Part shown: positions 18,208 to 26,614 of the stretch, in pieces
Numbering within the stretch: the first letter of the stretch is position 1
How the letters are laid out: every line of letters begins with the position of its first letter
From: Modestobacter sp. VKM Ac-2977
Lineage (GTDB): Bacteria; Actinomycetota; Actinomycetes; Mycobacteriales; Geodermatophilaceae
Assembly (NCBI RefSeq): GCF_026968045.1
Contig: NZ_JAPVBQ010000001.1
Span: 1,501,238 to 1,565,237, forward strand
Direction: 5' to 3'
DNA length: 64,000 nucleotides
Made by a program: the position numbers and the translations under genes
The notes under the pieces: model-generated
Databases searched by the model: none
Told to the model about the DNA's origin: nothing
Seen by the model: the letters and a program-made list of their open reading frames with translations, nothing else

Positions 18208-18741
18208 GTGCCCTCAGCCCCTCCCGCGTACTGCTTCGTCACCGCCTGGCGGGTGCCCGGCACGATCGCCGAGGTGCGGGCGGTGCTCAGCGACAGTGCT
18301 GCCCTGCCGCGATGGTGGCCGGCGGTCTACCTCGACGTCGTGCCGGTCGCGGACGGCGAGCCGGACGGGGTCGGGCGCACGGTCGAGGTCTTCACCACCG
18401 GATGGCTGCCCTACACGCTGCGCTGGACGCTGAGGATCACCGAGACGATGACCGACACCGGGTTCGCCCTCGCCGCGGTCGGTGACCTGGTGGGCAACGG
18501 CCGCTGGACCTTCGCGCAGGAGGGGCCGGAGGTGGTGATCACCTACGACTGGCGGGTGCGCGCGGCCAAGCCGCTGCTCGCCCGGCTCAGCTGGCTGTTG
18601 CGGCCGGCGTTCGAGGCCAACCACCGGTGGGCGATGGCCCGCGGTGAGGAGAGCCTGGCCCTGGAGCTCCGCCGCCGCCGCGACCCGACCGCCGTCGTCC
18701 CGCAGCCACCCGGCCCGACCTTCCGGCGGGCGCCCGACTGA
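18208..18741 (+). CDS. SRPBCC family protein (START-like fold)
   Basis: A 177-residue protein with the polyketide-cyclase/START-like layout: an N-terminal strand YCFVTAWRVPGTIAEV, the PRWWPAVYLDV turn, central strands, and a long C-terminal helix (NHRWAMARGEESLALELRRR). GTG at 18208 has GAGGAGAG 8-11 bases upstream; a GTG nine bases earlier overlaps that site. Such proteins bind hydrophobic ligands. It is divergent from the diguanylate cyclase gene and convergent with the DUF3516 helicase. No specific function can be assigned. Confidence 0.75.
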   Translation: MPSAPPAYCFVTAWRVPGTIAEVRAVLSDSAALPRWWPAVYLDVVPVADGEPDGVGRTVEVFTTGWLPYTLRWTLRITETMTDTGFALAAVGDLVGNGRWTFAQEGPEVVITYDWRVRAAKPLLARLSWLLRPAFEANHRWAMARGEESLALELRRRRDPTAVVPQPPGPTFRRAPD

Positions 18742-18759
18742 CTGGGCGGCCTACCGCGA

Positions 18760-18827
18760 CATTGCACGCGCTGTGTACGCATCGCTCGCGCTGCAGCACG
18801 TGTACTGCGGCCGAAGCGCGTGCAATG
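18760..18827. repeat. Perfect 12-bp inverted repeat with 44-bp centre
   Basis: CATTGCACGCGC (18760-18771) is exactly mirrored by GCGCGTGCAATG (18816-18827). The centre holds two GTGTAC words and GCTGCAGC. It fills the gap between two convergent genes, so a bidirectional terminator is the simplest reading, but the long centre and flanking base content are unlike the other short-loop terminators in this window. A small palindromic repeat family is an alternative. Confidence 0.6.
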
Positions 18828-18840
18828 CCGGTCCTGGCCT

Positions 18841-21462
18841 TCAGTCCTTGCGGCCGGCGTCGAGCAGCCGCATGACCAGCACGCCCGCCTCGTCGGAGGC
18901 GTCCAGGTCGATCTCTGCGTCGAAGCCCCAGTCGTGGTCGCCGGCCGGGTCGTCGAGGATCTGCCGCACCTGCCACAGCCGCGGCTCGGACCTGTCCACG
19001 ATCAGCAGGGCCGGGCCGCGGGCGTCGCCGCCGGTGTTGAGGTCGGCGTGCTCGGCGAAGTAGGCCTGCACGACCTCGCCCCACCGCTCGGCGTCCCAGC
19101 CGGCGGCGGAGTCGAGCTCGCCGAGGTCGTACCAGCGCCGCCGGGCGATGAGCTCGACCCGGCGGAACAGCGCGTTGCGGATCATCGCGGTGAACGCCCG
19201 CTCGTTGCCGGTCAGCGGGCGCGGCCGGGCCGGGACGGCGACCGGGGCGTCCAGCGGCTGGTCGGCGCTGGTCAGCTGCTCCCACTCGTCCAGCAGTGAG
19301 GAGTCGACCTGGCGCACCAGCTCGCCCAGCCACTCGACGAGGTCGGTGACCTCCTCGGTGCGGGCGTCGGCGGGTACCCCGGAGCGCAGCGCCTTGAACG
19401 CGTCGGAGAGGTAGCGGAGCACCGCGCCCTCGGAGCGGGTCAGGCCGTAGTGGTTGACCAGCTCCCGGAACGTCATCGCCTGCTCCCACATGTCCCGGAC
19501 GACGGACTTGGGGGAGAGCTGCGCGTCGCGCGCCCACGGGTTGCCGGCGGAGTAGATCTCGAAGGCGTGGTCGAGCAGCTCCTTGAGCGGCTGCGGGTAG
19601 GTGATCTCCTCCAGCAGCTCCATCCGCTCGTCGTACTCGATGCCCTCGGCCTTCATCTGCGCCACGGCCTCGCCCTTGGCCTTGTTCAGCTGCGCGGAGA
19701 TGATCTGGCGCGGGTCGTCCAGCGTCGCCTCGATGACCGAGACGACGTCCAGGGCGTAGGTGTCGTTGCCCTCGGCGTCCGGGCCGGGGGTGAGCAGGTC
19801 GATCGCGGCGAGCGCGAAGGTCGACAGCGGCTGGTTGAGCTGGAAGTCCGGCGGCAGGTCCAGGGTCAGCCGGTAGCGGCGGCCGTCGGGCTCGGGCACC
19901 TCGAGCCGCTCGATCACCCCGGCGGTGACCAGCGACCGGGCGATGCCGATCACCTCGCGGACGTGCTTGAGCTGGCGGGAGCGGGGCTCGTGGTTGTCGG
20001 TGAGCAGGTGCCGCATCGCCGCCACCGGGTCGCCCGGCCGGGCCAGCACGTTGAGCACCATGCCGGTCGACACCCGGAAGTGGCTGCTCAGCGGCTCGGG
20101 GTCGGCGTTGATCAGCCGCTGCTGGGTCGACTCGCTCCACGGCACCATGCCGTCGGGCACCTTGCGGCGCACCAGCTTGCGGCGCTTCTTCGGGTCGTCG
20201 GCGACCTTGGCGAACTGCTTGAGGTTCTCCACCTCGTGCTCGGGCGCCTGGACGACGACGGTGCCGGCGGTGTCGTAGCCGGCCCGGCCGGCCCGCCCGG
20301 CGATCTGGTGGAACTCCCGGGCGTTGAGCAGCCGCGTGCGGGTGCCGTCGTACTTGCTCAGTGCGGAGAACACCACGGTGCGGATCGGCACGTTGATGCC
20401 CACGCCGAGGGTGTCGGTGCCGCAGATGACCTTGAGCAGCCCGGCCTGGGCCAGCTGCTCCACCAGTCGCCGGTACTTGGGCAGCATCCCGGCGTGGTGG
20501 ACGCCGATGCCGTGCCGCACCAGCCGGGACAGCGTCGTCCCGAACGCGGAGGAGAACCGGAAGCCGCCGATCAGGTCGGCGATCGCCTGCTTCTCCTCCT
20601 TGGTGGAGACGTTCACGCTCATCAGCGCCTGGGCGCGCTCCAGCGCCGAGGCCTGGGTGAAGTGGACGACGTAGACCGGCGCCTGCCGGGTGTCCAGCAG
20701 CTCCTGGATCGTCTCGTGCATCGGCGTCGTCGCGTAGTAGTGGTGCAGCGGCACCGGCCGCTCGGTGTGGGCGACCAGCGCGGTGGGCCGGCCGGTGCGG
20801 CGGGTGAGGTCCTCCCGCAGCGCGGTGACGTCGCCGAGGGTGGCGCTCATCAGCAGGAACTGTGCCTTCGGCAGCTCGATCAGCGGCACCTGCCAGGCCC
20901 ACCCGCGATCGGGGTCGCCGTAGAAGTGGAACTCGTCCATCACCACCAGGCCGATGTCGGCGTCCGGCCCCTCGCGCAGCGCGATGTTGGCCAGCACCTC
21001 GGCGGTGCAGGCGATGATCGGGGCGTCGGCGTTGACGCTCGCGTCGCCGGTGAGCATGCCGACGTTCTCCGCACCGAAGACGCCGCACAGGGCGAAGAAC
21101 TTCTCGCTGACCAGCGCCTTGATCGGCGCGGTGTAGAAGCTGACCCGGTCGGAGGCCAGGGCGGCGTACTGCGCGCCGGTGGCCACCAGCGACTTGCCCG
21201 ACCCGGTGGGGGTGGCGAGGACGACGTTGGCGCCGCTGACCAGCTCGATCAGCGCCTCCTCCTGCGCCGGGTACAGCGTCGTGCCGGAGGCCTCGGCCCA
21301 CTCGGCGAACCGGGCGAACACCGCGTCCGGGTCGTCGCCGAGGGCGAACAGCTCCGAGAGGTCGCCGGGGTCGGAGATCAGCGCCGGTGCGTCCGGCGAG
21401 GGCAGCGCGGCGGCGGGGGAGTCGGCCGGGGTCGAGTCGGTGCCGGCAGGAGAGAGCGTCAT
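18841..21462 (-). CDS. DEAD/DEAH-box RNA helicase with DUF3516 C-terminal domain
   Basis: An 873-residue superfamily 2 helicase. Walker A is ATPTGSGKS (about 83-91), motif Ia YTAPIKALVSEKF, the DEAH-like box DEFH (about 176-179), motif III LMSATL, and in the second RecA domain GVGINVPIRTV and QIAGRAGRAGYD. The C-terminal half matches the DUF3516 helical region seen in actinobacterial Ski2-like helicases. ATG at 21462 is chosen although no clear ribosome-binding site precedes it; an upstream GTG at 21543 adds a low-complexity tail. It probably acts in RNA processing. Confidence 0.88.
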   Translation of the reverse strand: MTLSPAGTDSTPADSPAAALPSPDAPALISDPGDLSELFALGDDPDAVFARFAEWAEASGTTLYPAQEEALIELVSGANVVLATPTGSGKSLVATGAQYAALASDRVSFYTAPIKALVSEKFFALCGVFGAENVGMLTGDASVNADAPIIACTAEVLANIALREGPDADIGLVVMDEFHFYGDPDRGWAWQVPLIELPKAQFLLMSATLGDVTALREDLTRRTGRPTALVAHTERPVPLHHYYATTPMHETIQELLDTRQAPVYVVHFTQASALERAQALMSVNVSTKEEKQAIADLIGGFRFSSAFGTTLSRLVRHGIGVHHAGMLPKYRRLVEQLAQAGLLKVICGTDTLGVGINVPIRTVVFSALSKYDGTRTRLLNAREFHQIAGRAGRAGYDTAGTVVVQAPEHEVENLKQFAKVADDPKKRRKLVRRKVPDGMVPWSESTQQRLINADPEPLSSHFRVSTGMVLNVLARPGDPVAAMRHLLTDNHEPRSRQLKHVREVIGIARSLVTAGVIERLEVPEPDGRRYRLTLDLPPDFQLNQPLSTFALAAIDLLTPGPDAEGNDTYALDVVSVIEATLDDPRQIISAQLNKAKGEAVAQMKAEGIEYDERMELLEEITYPQPLKELLDHAFEIYSAGNPWARDAQLSPKSVVRDMWEQAMTFRELVNHYGLTRSEGAVLRYLSDAFKALRSGVPADARTEEVTDLVEWLGELVRQVDSSLLDEWEQLTSADQPLDAPVAVPARPRPLTGNERAFTAMIRNALFRRVELIARRRWYDLGELDSAAGWDAERWGEVVQAYFAEHADLNTGGDARGPALLIVDRSEPRLWQVRQILDDPAGDHDWGFDAEIDLDASDEAGVLVMRLLDAGRKD

Positions 21463-21631
21463 CGTGGTGGACAGCGTGCCCGACGCCCCGGACGTTCCCG
21501 CACGGACGCCGCCGACCGCCCGTCCCCGTGCGGCCCGGGTCACAGTTCGGTCACGACGGCTCGGGTTCGGAGTGGGATCGGTCGATCCTGGTCATCAGAT
21601 GAACAACAGGTGAACGGAAGGTGGAGCGGAC

Positions 21632-21775
21632 ATGCGTGAGAGTCGTTGCCCGGAGTGTCGTTGGGTGCCCGTCGTGGACGGCGCCGGTCGTCGTCACCTG
21701 GAGATGCGGTGGGACCGTCCCGGCAGCGCCGTCGTCGCGTTCCCCGGCTCCGGCCTGACCAGCCGGGCTGCCTGA
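21632..21775 (+). CDS. Small CxxC protein (47 residues)
   Basis: A short frame beginning ATG at 21632 after a strong GGAAGGTGGAGCGG ribosome-binding sequence and ending TGA at 21775. It starts MRESRCPECRWVPVV, so one CPEC knuckle is present, but no second cysteine pair is seen to complete a zinc ribbon. The rest is basic then Ala/Gly-rich. It sits alone between the divergent helicase gene and a stress-type SDR. Its support is the ribosome-binding site and the CPEC motif; homologues would settle whether it is real. Confidence 0.5.
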   Translation: MRESRCPECRWVPVVDGAGRRHLEMRWDRPGSAVVAFPGSGLTSRAA

Positions 21776-21790
21776 CGGTCCACGAGAGCC

Positions 21791-21815
21791 GGTTCGCCGC
21801 TCCGCCGCAGGGGTA
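21791..21815 (+). promoter_or_regulatory. SigB/SigF-type stress promoter
   Basis: GGTTC (21791-21795), a 15-bp spacer, then GGGTA (21811-21815) matches the actinobacterial SigB/SigF consensus (GGTTT, 15 bp, GGGTA) at nine of ten positions. It lies about 97 bp before the GTG of an SDR that resembles general stress protein 39, giving a 5' leader near 90 nt. Confidence 0.65.
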
Positions 21816-21912
21816 GGCGCGAGCACGACGCGGCACCGGGCCGGCGCGGAGGACGCGCCGGCTGCGTGAGCAGAGCGCTGGGTGCCGCCCGGACCCTGCA
21901 GGAGGTACCACC

Positions 21913-22770
21913 GTGTCGTCACCCCGCCCCGAGTCCCAGCCCGAGCAGCAGCAGACCCCGCCGGGCACGCTCGGCCAGATGGACCCCAAGCCCGACCACG
22001 GCGAGGAGAGCTACCGCGGCTCCGGGAAGCTGACCGGGAAGCGCGCCGTGATCACCGGCGGCGACAGCGGCATCGGCCGCGCGGTCGCGATCGCCTTCGC
22101 GCGCGAGGGTGCCGACGTCCTCATCGCCTACCTCGACGAGCACGAGGACGCCCGAGAGACCGCGAAGTACGTCGAGGACGCCGGCCGGAAGTGCGTGCTC
22201 GTGCCCGGGGACCTCGCCGACCGGGCGCACGCCAAGACGATCGTCCCCAAGGCCCTCGAGGAGCTCGGCGGGATCGACGTCCTGGTCAACAACGCAGCGT
22301 TCCAGATGAACCACGAGTCGCTGGACGAGATCACCGACGACGAGTGGGACCACACCATCGCGCTGAACCTGACCGCGATGTTCACGCTGATCCGCGACGC
22401 CGTGCCGCACATGCAGCCGGGCGCGTCGATCATCAACTCCTCGTCGGTGAACTCGGACAACCCGAGGCCCACCCTGGCGCCGTACGCGATGACCAAGGCC
22501 GGCATCGCCAACTTCACCGCCAGCATGGCCCAGCTGCTGGGGGAGAAGGGCATCCGCGCCAACAGCGTGGCGCCCGGCCCGGTGTGGACGCCGCTGATCC
22601 CCTCGACGATGCCGCCGGAGAAGGTCGCCGCCTTCGGGGGCGACACGCCTCTGGGCCGCGCCGGGCAGCCGGCCGAGCTGGCGCCGGTCTACGTGCTGCT
22701 GGCCAGCGACGAGTCCAGCTACGTCTCCGGGGCCCGGGTCGCCGTCACCGGCGGCCGGCCGATCCTCTGA
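21913..22770 (+). CDS. SDR family oxidoreductase, general stress protein 39-like
   Basis: A 285-residue short-chain dehydrogenase with the NAD(P)-binding motif GGDSGIGRA (about 49-57), NNAAF, the catalytic triad Ser (NSSSVNS), Tyr and Lys (YAMTKAG), and APGPVWTPL. The 40-residue Gln/Pro-rich N-terminal extension is typical of the YhxC/YdaD (GSP39) branch of stress-induced SDRs. GTG at 21913 follows CAGGAGGTACCACC. A SigB/SigF-like promoter lies upstream. The substrate is unknown; a role in dehydration, oxidative or salt stress is inferred. Confidence 0.88.
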   Translation: MSSPRPESQPEQQQTPPGTLGQMDPKPDHGEESYRGSGKLTGKRAVITGGDSGIGRAVAIAFAREGADVLIAYLDEHEDARETAKYVEDAGRKCVLVPGDLADRAHAKTIVPKALEELGGIDVLVNNAAFQMNHESLDEITDDEWDHTIALNLTAMFTLIRDAVPHMQPGASIINSSSVNSDNPRPTLAPYAMTKAGIANFTASMAQLLGEKGIRANSVAPGPVWTPLIPSTMPPEKVAAFGGDTPLGRAGQPAELAPVYVLLASDESSYVSGARVAVTGGRPIL

Positions 22771-22805
22771 CCCCCGCCTGAGAGGTCACCGGCTCCCCGG
22801 CCGAG

Positions 22806-22865
22806 TGAGCAGTTCCGGTCGCTGACGCCGGCGTGTCCGTGCGTGTCGGCGACCGGTACTGCTCA
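22806..22865. terminator. Long bidirectional stem-loop between SDR and homocysteine methyltransferase
   Basis: Arm 22806-22826 (TGAGCAGT-T-CCGGTCGC-T-GAC) pairs with 22845-22865 (GTC-G-GCGACCGG-T-ACTGCTCA), a 21-bp stem with two mismatches and an 18-nt loop. The right arm includes the stop codon of the minus-strand gene. Serves two convergent genes. Confidence 0.65.
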
Positions 22866-23777
22866 GTCGCGGGGGAGTGGGACGGCGTCGGCGAGAGTGC
22901 GGACGTCGTCCGGTCGCACCCGGCAGCACCCACCCACCAGCCGGGCGCCGGCGGCCAGCCACCCCGAGACGTCGCCGACGCCCGGCCGGCCGGTCCACCG
23001 GCGGGCGTTCGCGTCCCACGCCTCGCCGCTGTTCGGGTAGGCCACTCCCGGCTTCCCGCTGGCCGCGGCGGCGGCCAGCGCGGCAGGCACCCCGGCCGGG
23101 TCGGTGCAGTTGACCCCGACGGCGATGACCGCGTCGACGTCCCGGGCCATCGCGCAGACCTCGTCCAGCCGCTCACCCCGCCGGGTGCGCGGCACCCTGT
23201 CCGGGCCGGTCGTCGAGGTCAGCGACAGCCAGGCGGGCACACCGAGCTCGTCCAGTTCGGTCAGCAGCGCCTCCACCTCGGCGGCGGCGGGCAACGTCTC
23301 GCAGGCGAGCACGTCGGCGCCGGCCTCGGCGAGCACCGCCAGCCGCGGCCGGTGGAACGCACGCAGCTCGGCGACGGAGACGTGGTCCACGTAGTCGCCG
23401 GTGTACTCCGAACCGTCGGCCAGGAAGGCGCCGTAGGGCCCGACCGAGCCGGCCACCCAGCCGTCCCGGCCGGCCAGGGCCAGGCCGTCGCGGGCCAGTT
23501 GCACCGACCGGGCCATCAGCGTGCGGGCCTGCGCCCCGTCGATGCCCGCGGCGGCGAAGCCGGGGAACGACGCCTGGTAGCTGGCGGTGGTGGCGACCTG
23601 GGCGCCGGCACGCGCGAAGGCGGCGTGCGCGGCCGTGATGGCCGCCGGGTCGTCGCGCAGCAGCCGGGCCGACCACAGCGACGAGGTGACGTCGTGCCCG
23701 CGGGACTCGAGCTCGGTGGAGAGGCCGCCGTCGGCCACGACGGTCCCGGTGCGGAGTGCCTCGGCGAGGGTGCTCAT
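22863..23777 (-). CDS. mmuM: Homocysteine S-methyltransferase
   Basis: A 304-residue zinc-dependent methyltransferase domain protein. Seen are DGGLSTELESRG near the N-terminus, TTASYQASFPGF, VAGSVGPYGAFLADGSEYTG, and the zinc ligands: Cys in VGVNCTDP and the Cys pair in VGGCCRVRPDD. It should methylate homocysteine from S-methylmethionine or S-adenosylmethionine in methionine salvage. ATG at 23777 overlaps the stop of the upstream HTH regulator gene by 4 bp (ATGA), so the two are coupled. Length and motifs are normal for MmuM. Confidence 0.9.
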   Translation of the reverse strand: MSTLAEALRTGTVVADGGLSTELESRGHDVTSSLWSARLLRDDPAAITAAHAAFARAGAQVATTASYQASFPGFAAAGIDGAQARTLMARSVQLARDGLALAGRDGWVAGSVGPYGAFLADGSEYTGDYVDHVSVAELRAFHRPRLAVLAEAGADVLACETLPAAAEVEALLTELDELGVPAWLSLTSTTGPDRVPRTRRGERLDEVCAMARDVDAVIAVGVNCTDPAGVPAALAAAAASGKPGVAYPNSGEAWDANARRWTGRPGVGDVSGWLAAGARLVGGCCRVRPDDVRTLADAVPLPRD

Positions 23778-24682
23778 GCCCCTGGACTCCGCGATCCGGG
23801 GAGAGCCCACTCCTCGCCGCGCTGCCCCTGCGCGGTGCGCGCACGCTGGTGCGCCGTCCACGAGGCCAGCAGGCGCATGCCGTCGTGCGAGGCACTGCCC
23901 GGCTCGGTGCTGTAGACGAACAGCGTCTGGTCGGGGTCGCCGGGCAGTGCGAGCGCCTCGTAGTGGATGACCACCGAGCCGATCGCCGGATGCCACATCC
24001 GCTTCGTGCCGTGGGTGCGCTCGTGCACGCGTCGGTCCTGCCACCAGCCACGGAACTCCGGGCTCTCGACGGACAGCTCGCCGACGAGGCGTTCGAGCAG
24101 CGGGTCGTCGGGGTGGCGGCCGGCGTCCAGGCGCAGGCTGCCGACGGCGTCGGCGGCGACGGCCGTCCAGTCCTCGTAGGTCCGCCGGGCGGCGGGGTCC
24201 AGCAGCAGCCACCGGGTGTAGTTGCGGTGCCGGGCCGGGAGTGCGTCCCAGTCGGCGATCAGCGCCCGGGCCAGGGGGTTGGCGGCCAGGACGTCGGTGC
24301 GCCGGCCGATGAGGAACGCCGGGTGGTCGACCAGGGAGTCGAGCATCTGGTGCACTGCGGGCCGCACCCGCTGCGCCTGCTGTCGTTCGGGCCGCCCGCG
24401 CCCCGGCCGGGCGAGGTCGGCCAGGTGGGCTCGGGCGGCGGGGTCGAGCCGCAGCGCCCGGGCGAGCGCGTCGACGACCGCTGCGGAGGGGCTGGCGTGC
24501 CGCCCCTGCTCCAGCCGGGTGTAGTAGTCCACGCTGACCCCGGCGAGGCGCGCGACCTCCTCGCGACGTAGCCCGCGGACCCGCCGGCCGGACGTCAGGG
24601 CGTCGTCCAGCCCGACGATGTCGGGCGTCACGTCGGCGCGGCAGCTGCGGAGGAACTCGCCCAGCTCGGTGCGTCCTGCCAT
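23774..24682 (-). CDS. XRE-type helix-turn-helix regulator with MmyB-like ligand domain
   Basis: A 302-residue regulator. The N-terminal helix-turn-helix (about 35-85) reads RGLRREEVARLAGVSVDYYT then RLEQGRHASPS, the signature of this large actinobacterial group; the rest is the MmyB-like ligand-binding fold (DVLAANPLARALI, YTRWLLLDPAARRTYEDW). ATG at 24682. These regulators typically repress a neighbouring SDR gene, and here an SDR starts divergently at 24882. It is also coupled to mmuM downstream. Confidence 0.9.
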   Translation of the reverse strand: MAGRTELGEFLRSCRADVTPDIVGLDDALTSGRRVRGLRREEVARLAGVSVDYYTRLEQGRHASPSAAVVDALARALRLDPAARAHLADLARPGRGRPERQQAQRVRPAVHQMLDSLVDHPAFLIGRRTDVLAANPLARALIADWDALPARHRNYTRWLLLDPAARRTYEDWTAVAADAVGSLRLDAGRHPDDPLLERLVGELSVESPEFRGWWQDRRVHERTHGTKRMWHPAIGSVVIHYEALALPGDPDQTLFVYSTEPGSASHDGMRLLASWTAHQRARTAQGQRGEEWALPGSRSPGA

Positions 24683-24734
24683 GCCCTCAGTGTGCCGCCC
24701 GCGCGGCCGGCCGTGGTCTGCCTGGGTGGGCACA

Positions 24735-24763
24735 CCGTTCCCTGGCAGGCCGTTCCCGGGCAG
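24735..24763. repeat. Two 14-bp direct repeats between divergent regulator and SDR
   Basis: CCGTTCCCTGGCAG (24735-24748) is repeated as CCGTTCCCGGGCAG (24750-24763), one mismatch, 15-bp period. It lies about 55 bp before the regulator's ATG, where an operator for this HTH family would be expected. No experimental site is known to me for comparison. Confidence 0.4.
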
Positions 24764-24881
24764 TGCTGGGCCTGCTCGGCGGCTCCGCTGCGGCATCTCG
24801 GCCAGCAGGCTCGTCCTCGTCCCGGAGCGAGCAGCGGTCGTGATCGGGGCGCTGTCGTCCGCACCCGAAGAGGAGATCCCC

Positions 24882-25739
24882 GTGACCCCGTCCGTCCCCA
24901 CCCCCGCCACCTGGTTCGTCACCGGCACGTCGCGCGGCCTGGGCCTGGAGCTGGTCCGCCAGCTGTTGCAGCGCGGCGACAACGTGACCGCCACGACCCG
25001 GTCGACCGAGCGCCTCACCAGGGCCCTGGGCGACGTGGACACCGCGCGGCTGCTCCCCGTCGAGCTCGACCTCACCGACGAGCAGGCGGTCGCCGCCGCG
25101 GTCCGCCGGACGACCGAGCGCTTCGACGCTCTCGACGTCGTGGTCAACAACGCCGGTTACGGCTTCCTCGCCGCCGTCGAGGAGGTCACCGACGCGGAGG
25201 CGCGGGAGATGTTCGACGTGCAGGTCTTCGGCGTGTGGAACGTCCTGCGCGCCGTGCTGCCGCTGTTCCGCGCCCGTGGCCGGGGCCACGTCGTCAACGT
25301 CTCCTCGATCCTCGGTCTGACGGCCTTCCCGGGATGGGGGCTCTACTGCGCCGGCAAGTACGCGCTCGAGGGACTGACCGAGTCACTCGCCGCCGAGGTG
25401 TCCGGCTTCGGTGTCCAGGTGCACCTGGTGGAGCCCGGCTACCTGCAGACGGACTTCCTGCGGCCCTCCTCGTTGGGCCTCCCGGCCAGCAGGACGAAGG
25501 GGTACGACGCGATCCGGGAGATGACCGAGGCGCACCTGGCGATGCCCGGCACCCAGCTGGGCGACCCGGCCAAGGCCGCCCGGGCGGTCATCACCGTCGC
25601 CACGTCCGGGAACGCGCCCCTGCACCAGCTCCTCGGTTCGGACTCCTATGGCCTGGCCCGCGCCCGGGTCGAGGCGCTGGCCGCCGACATCGAGGCCTCC
25701 CGGGAGCTCGCCTACACGACCGACATCACGCCGATGTGA
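24882..25739 (+). CDS. SDR family oxidoreductase
   Basis: A 285-residue classical-type SDR: cofactor motif TGTSRGLG, VVNNAGYG, catalytic Ser in NVSSILG, and YCAGKYA for Tyr and Lys, then LVEPGYLQTDF. GTG at 24882 has GAAGAGGAGATCCCC just upstream. It is transcribed away from the XRE/MmyB regulator at 24682, a common regulator-target pair. It ends directly against the stop of the next minus-strand gene. The substrate cannot be predicted. Confidence 0.88.
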   Translation: MTPSVPTPATWFVTGTSRGLGLELVRQLLQRGDNVTATTRSTERLTRALGDVDTARLLPVELDLTDEQAVAAAVRRTTERFDALDVVVNNAGYGFLAAVEEVTDAEAREMFDVQVFGVWNVLRAVLPLFRARGRGHVVNVSSILGLTAFPGWGLYCAGKYALEGLTESLAAEVSGFGVQVHLVEPGYLQTDFLRPSSLGLPASRTKGYDAIREMTEAHLAMPGTQLGDPAKAARAVITVATSGNAPLHQLLGSDSYGLARARVEALAADIEASRELAYTTDITPM

Positions 25740-26510
25740 TCAACGCCGATGGCGCCGGTCGACTGCCACGAACGTGACTGCCAGGGCCAGGGGGATGGCG
25801 GCGGCCATGCCGGTCATGGTCAGGACGTCGGCGAGGCCGGCCGTCGACCGGGCGGAGGAGGACAGCAGGGCCCAGCCCAGGCCGCACAGCGGCACGGTGA
25901 CCAGCCCGGTGCCCACCGCCAGCCGGATGCGGGCCGCGCGCCCGTCGTACCGGGCGACGAACCCGGCCAGCACGGCCGGCACGGCGACCACCGCACAGCG
26001 CGCCAGGAGGTCACCCGGCCCCTCGTAGCCGGCGAAGGAGGCCAGCGACACGGTGGCGGCCAGCGAGACCACGGCCGCTCCGCCGAGCAGCGCCCACCAG
26101 GTCTGGGCGGTGGCCGAGCGCAGGGTCGCCGCCGGGCGGGTCAGCCGGCCGGCGGTCCAGACGCACAGGACCGCACTGAGCAGCAGGAAGGTCACCAGCG
26201 ACTGCGGGACGTCGGCGACCGCGCCGCCGTCCCGGGTGGGCAGCTGCCACGGCTGGCGACCCAGCAGGGCGAGGACGACGGTCAGCACCGCCCCGACCGC
26301 GACCAGGCCGGCCGGGTGCAGCGGGCGCGCGGTGGTCTCCGCGGCGACCCGGGCGTCGAGGGCATCGGCGCGGCGCAGCAGGTCGGCCATCACCGCGTTG
26401 TCGGTCGGGACCTCCGCCGGCTCGGGGTGGGCCGGCCGGGCGCCGGCCGCGAGGGGCGCCACGGAGTTGCCGGTCACCAGGTGGAGCCGGGGGGAGGCGT
26501 CCTGAGTCAC
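25740..26510 (-). CDS. Hypothetical polytopic membrane protein A (paralogue of B)
   Basis: A 256-residue protein of no named family. A hydrophilic N-terminus of about 65 residues (with LLRRADALDARVAAET, possibly a short helix) precedes about six hydrophobic segments. It shares with the neighbour at 26615-27232 the sequence order VADVP, a TWWA membrane start, LAGFVARYDGRAARIR versus LVGLVARRGGRAVHLR, and a GWAL/GWPL turn. This indicates tandem duplication of a shared core. Its stop is adjacent to the convergent SDR stop. Confidence 0.7.
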   Translation of the reverse strand: MTQDASPRLHLVTGNSVAPLAAGARPAHPEPAEVPTDNAVMADLLRRADALDARVAAETTARPLHPAGLVAVGAVLTVVLALLGRQPWQLPTRDGGAVADVPQSLVTFLLLSAVLCVWTAGRLTRPAATLRSATAQTWWALLGGAAVVSLAATVSLASFAGYEGPGDLLARCAVVAVPAVLAGFVARYDGRAARIRLAVGTGLVTVPLCGLGWALLSSSARSTAGLADVLTMTGMAAAIPLALAVTFVAVDRRHRR

Positions 26511-26614
26511 CTACCGAGCGTCACACGCAGTCACGGACTCGGCGAGGTGAATCGTCCGTGTTCACCGCACCGGGCGACCGCCGGCGTCCGCACGACCCTC
26601 CTGCGGCGCCGGGT

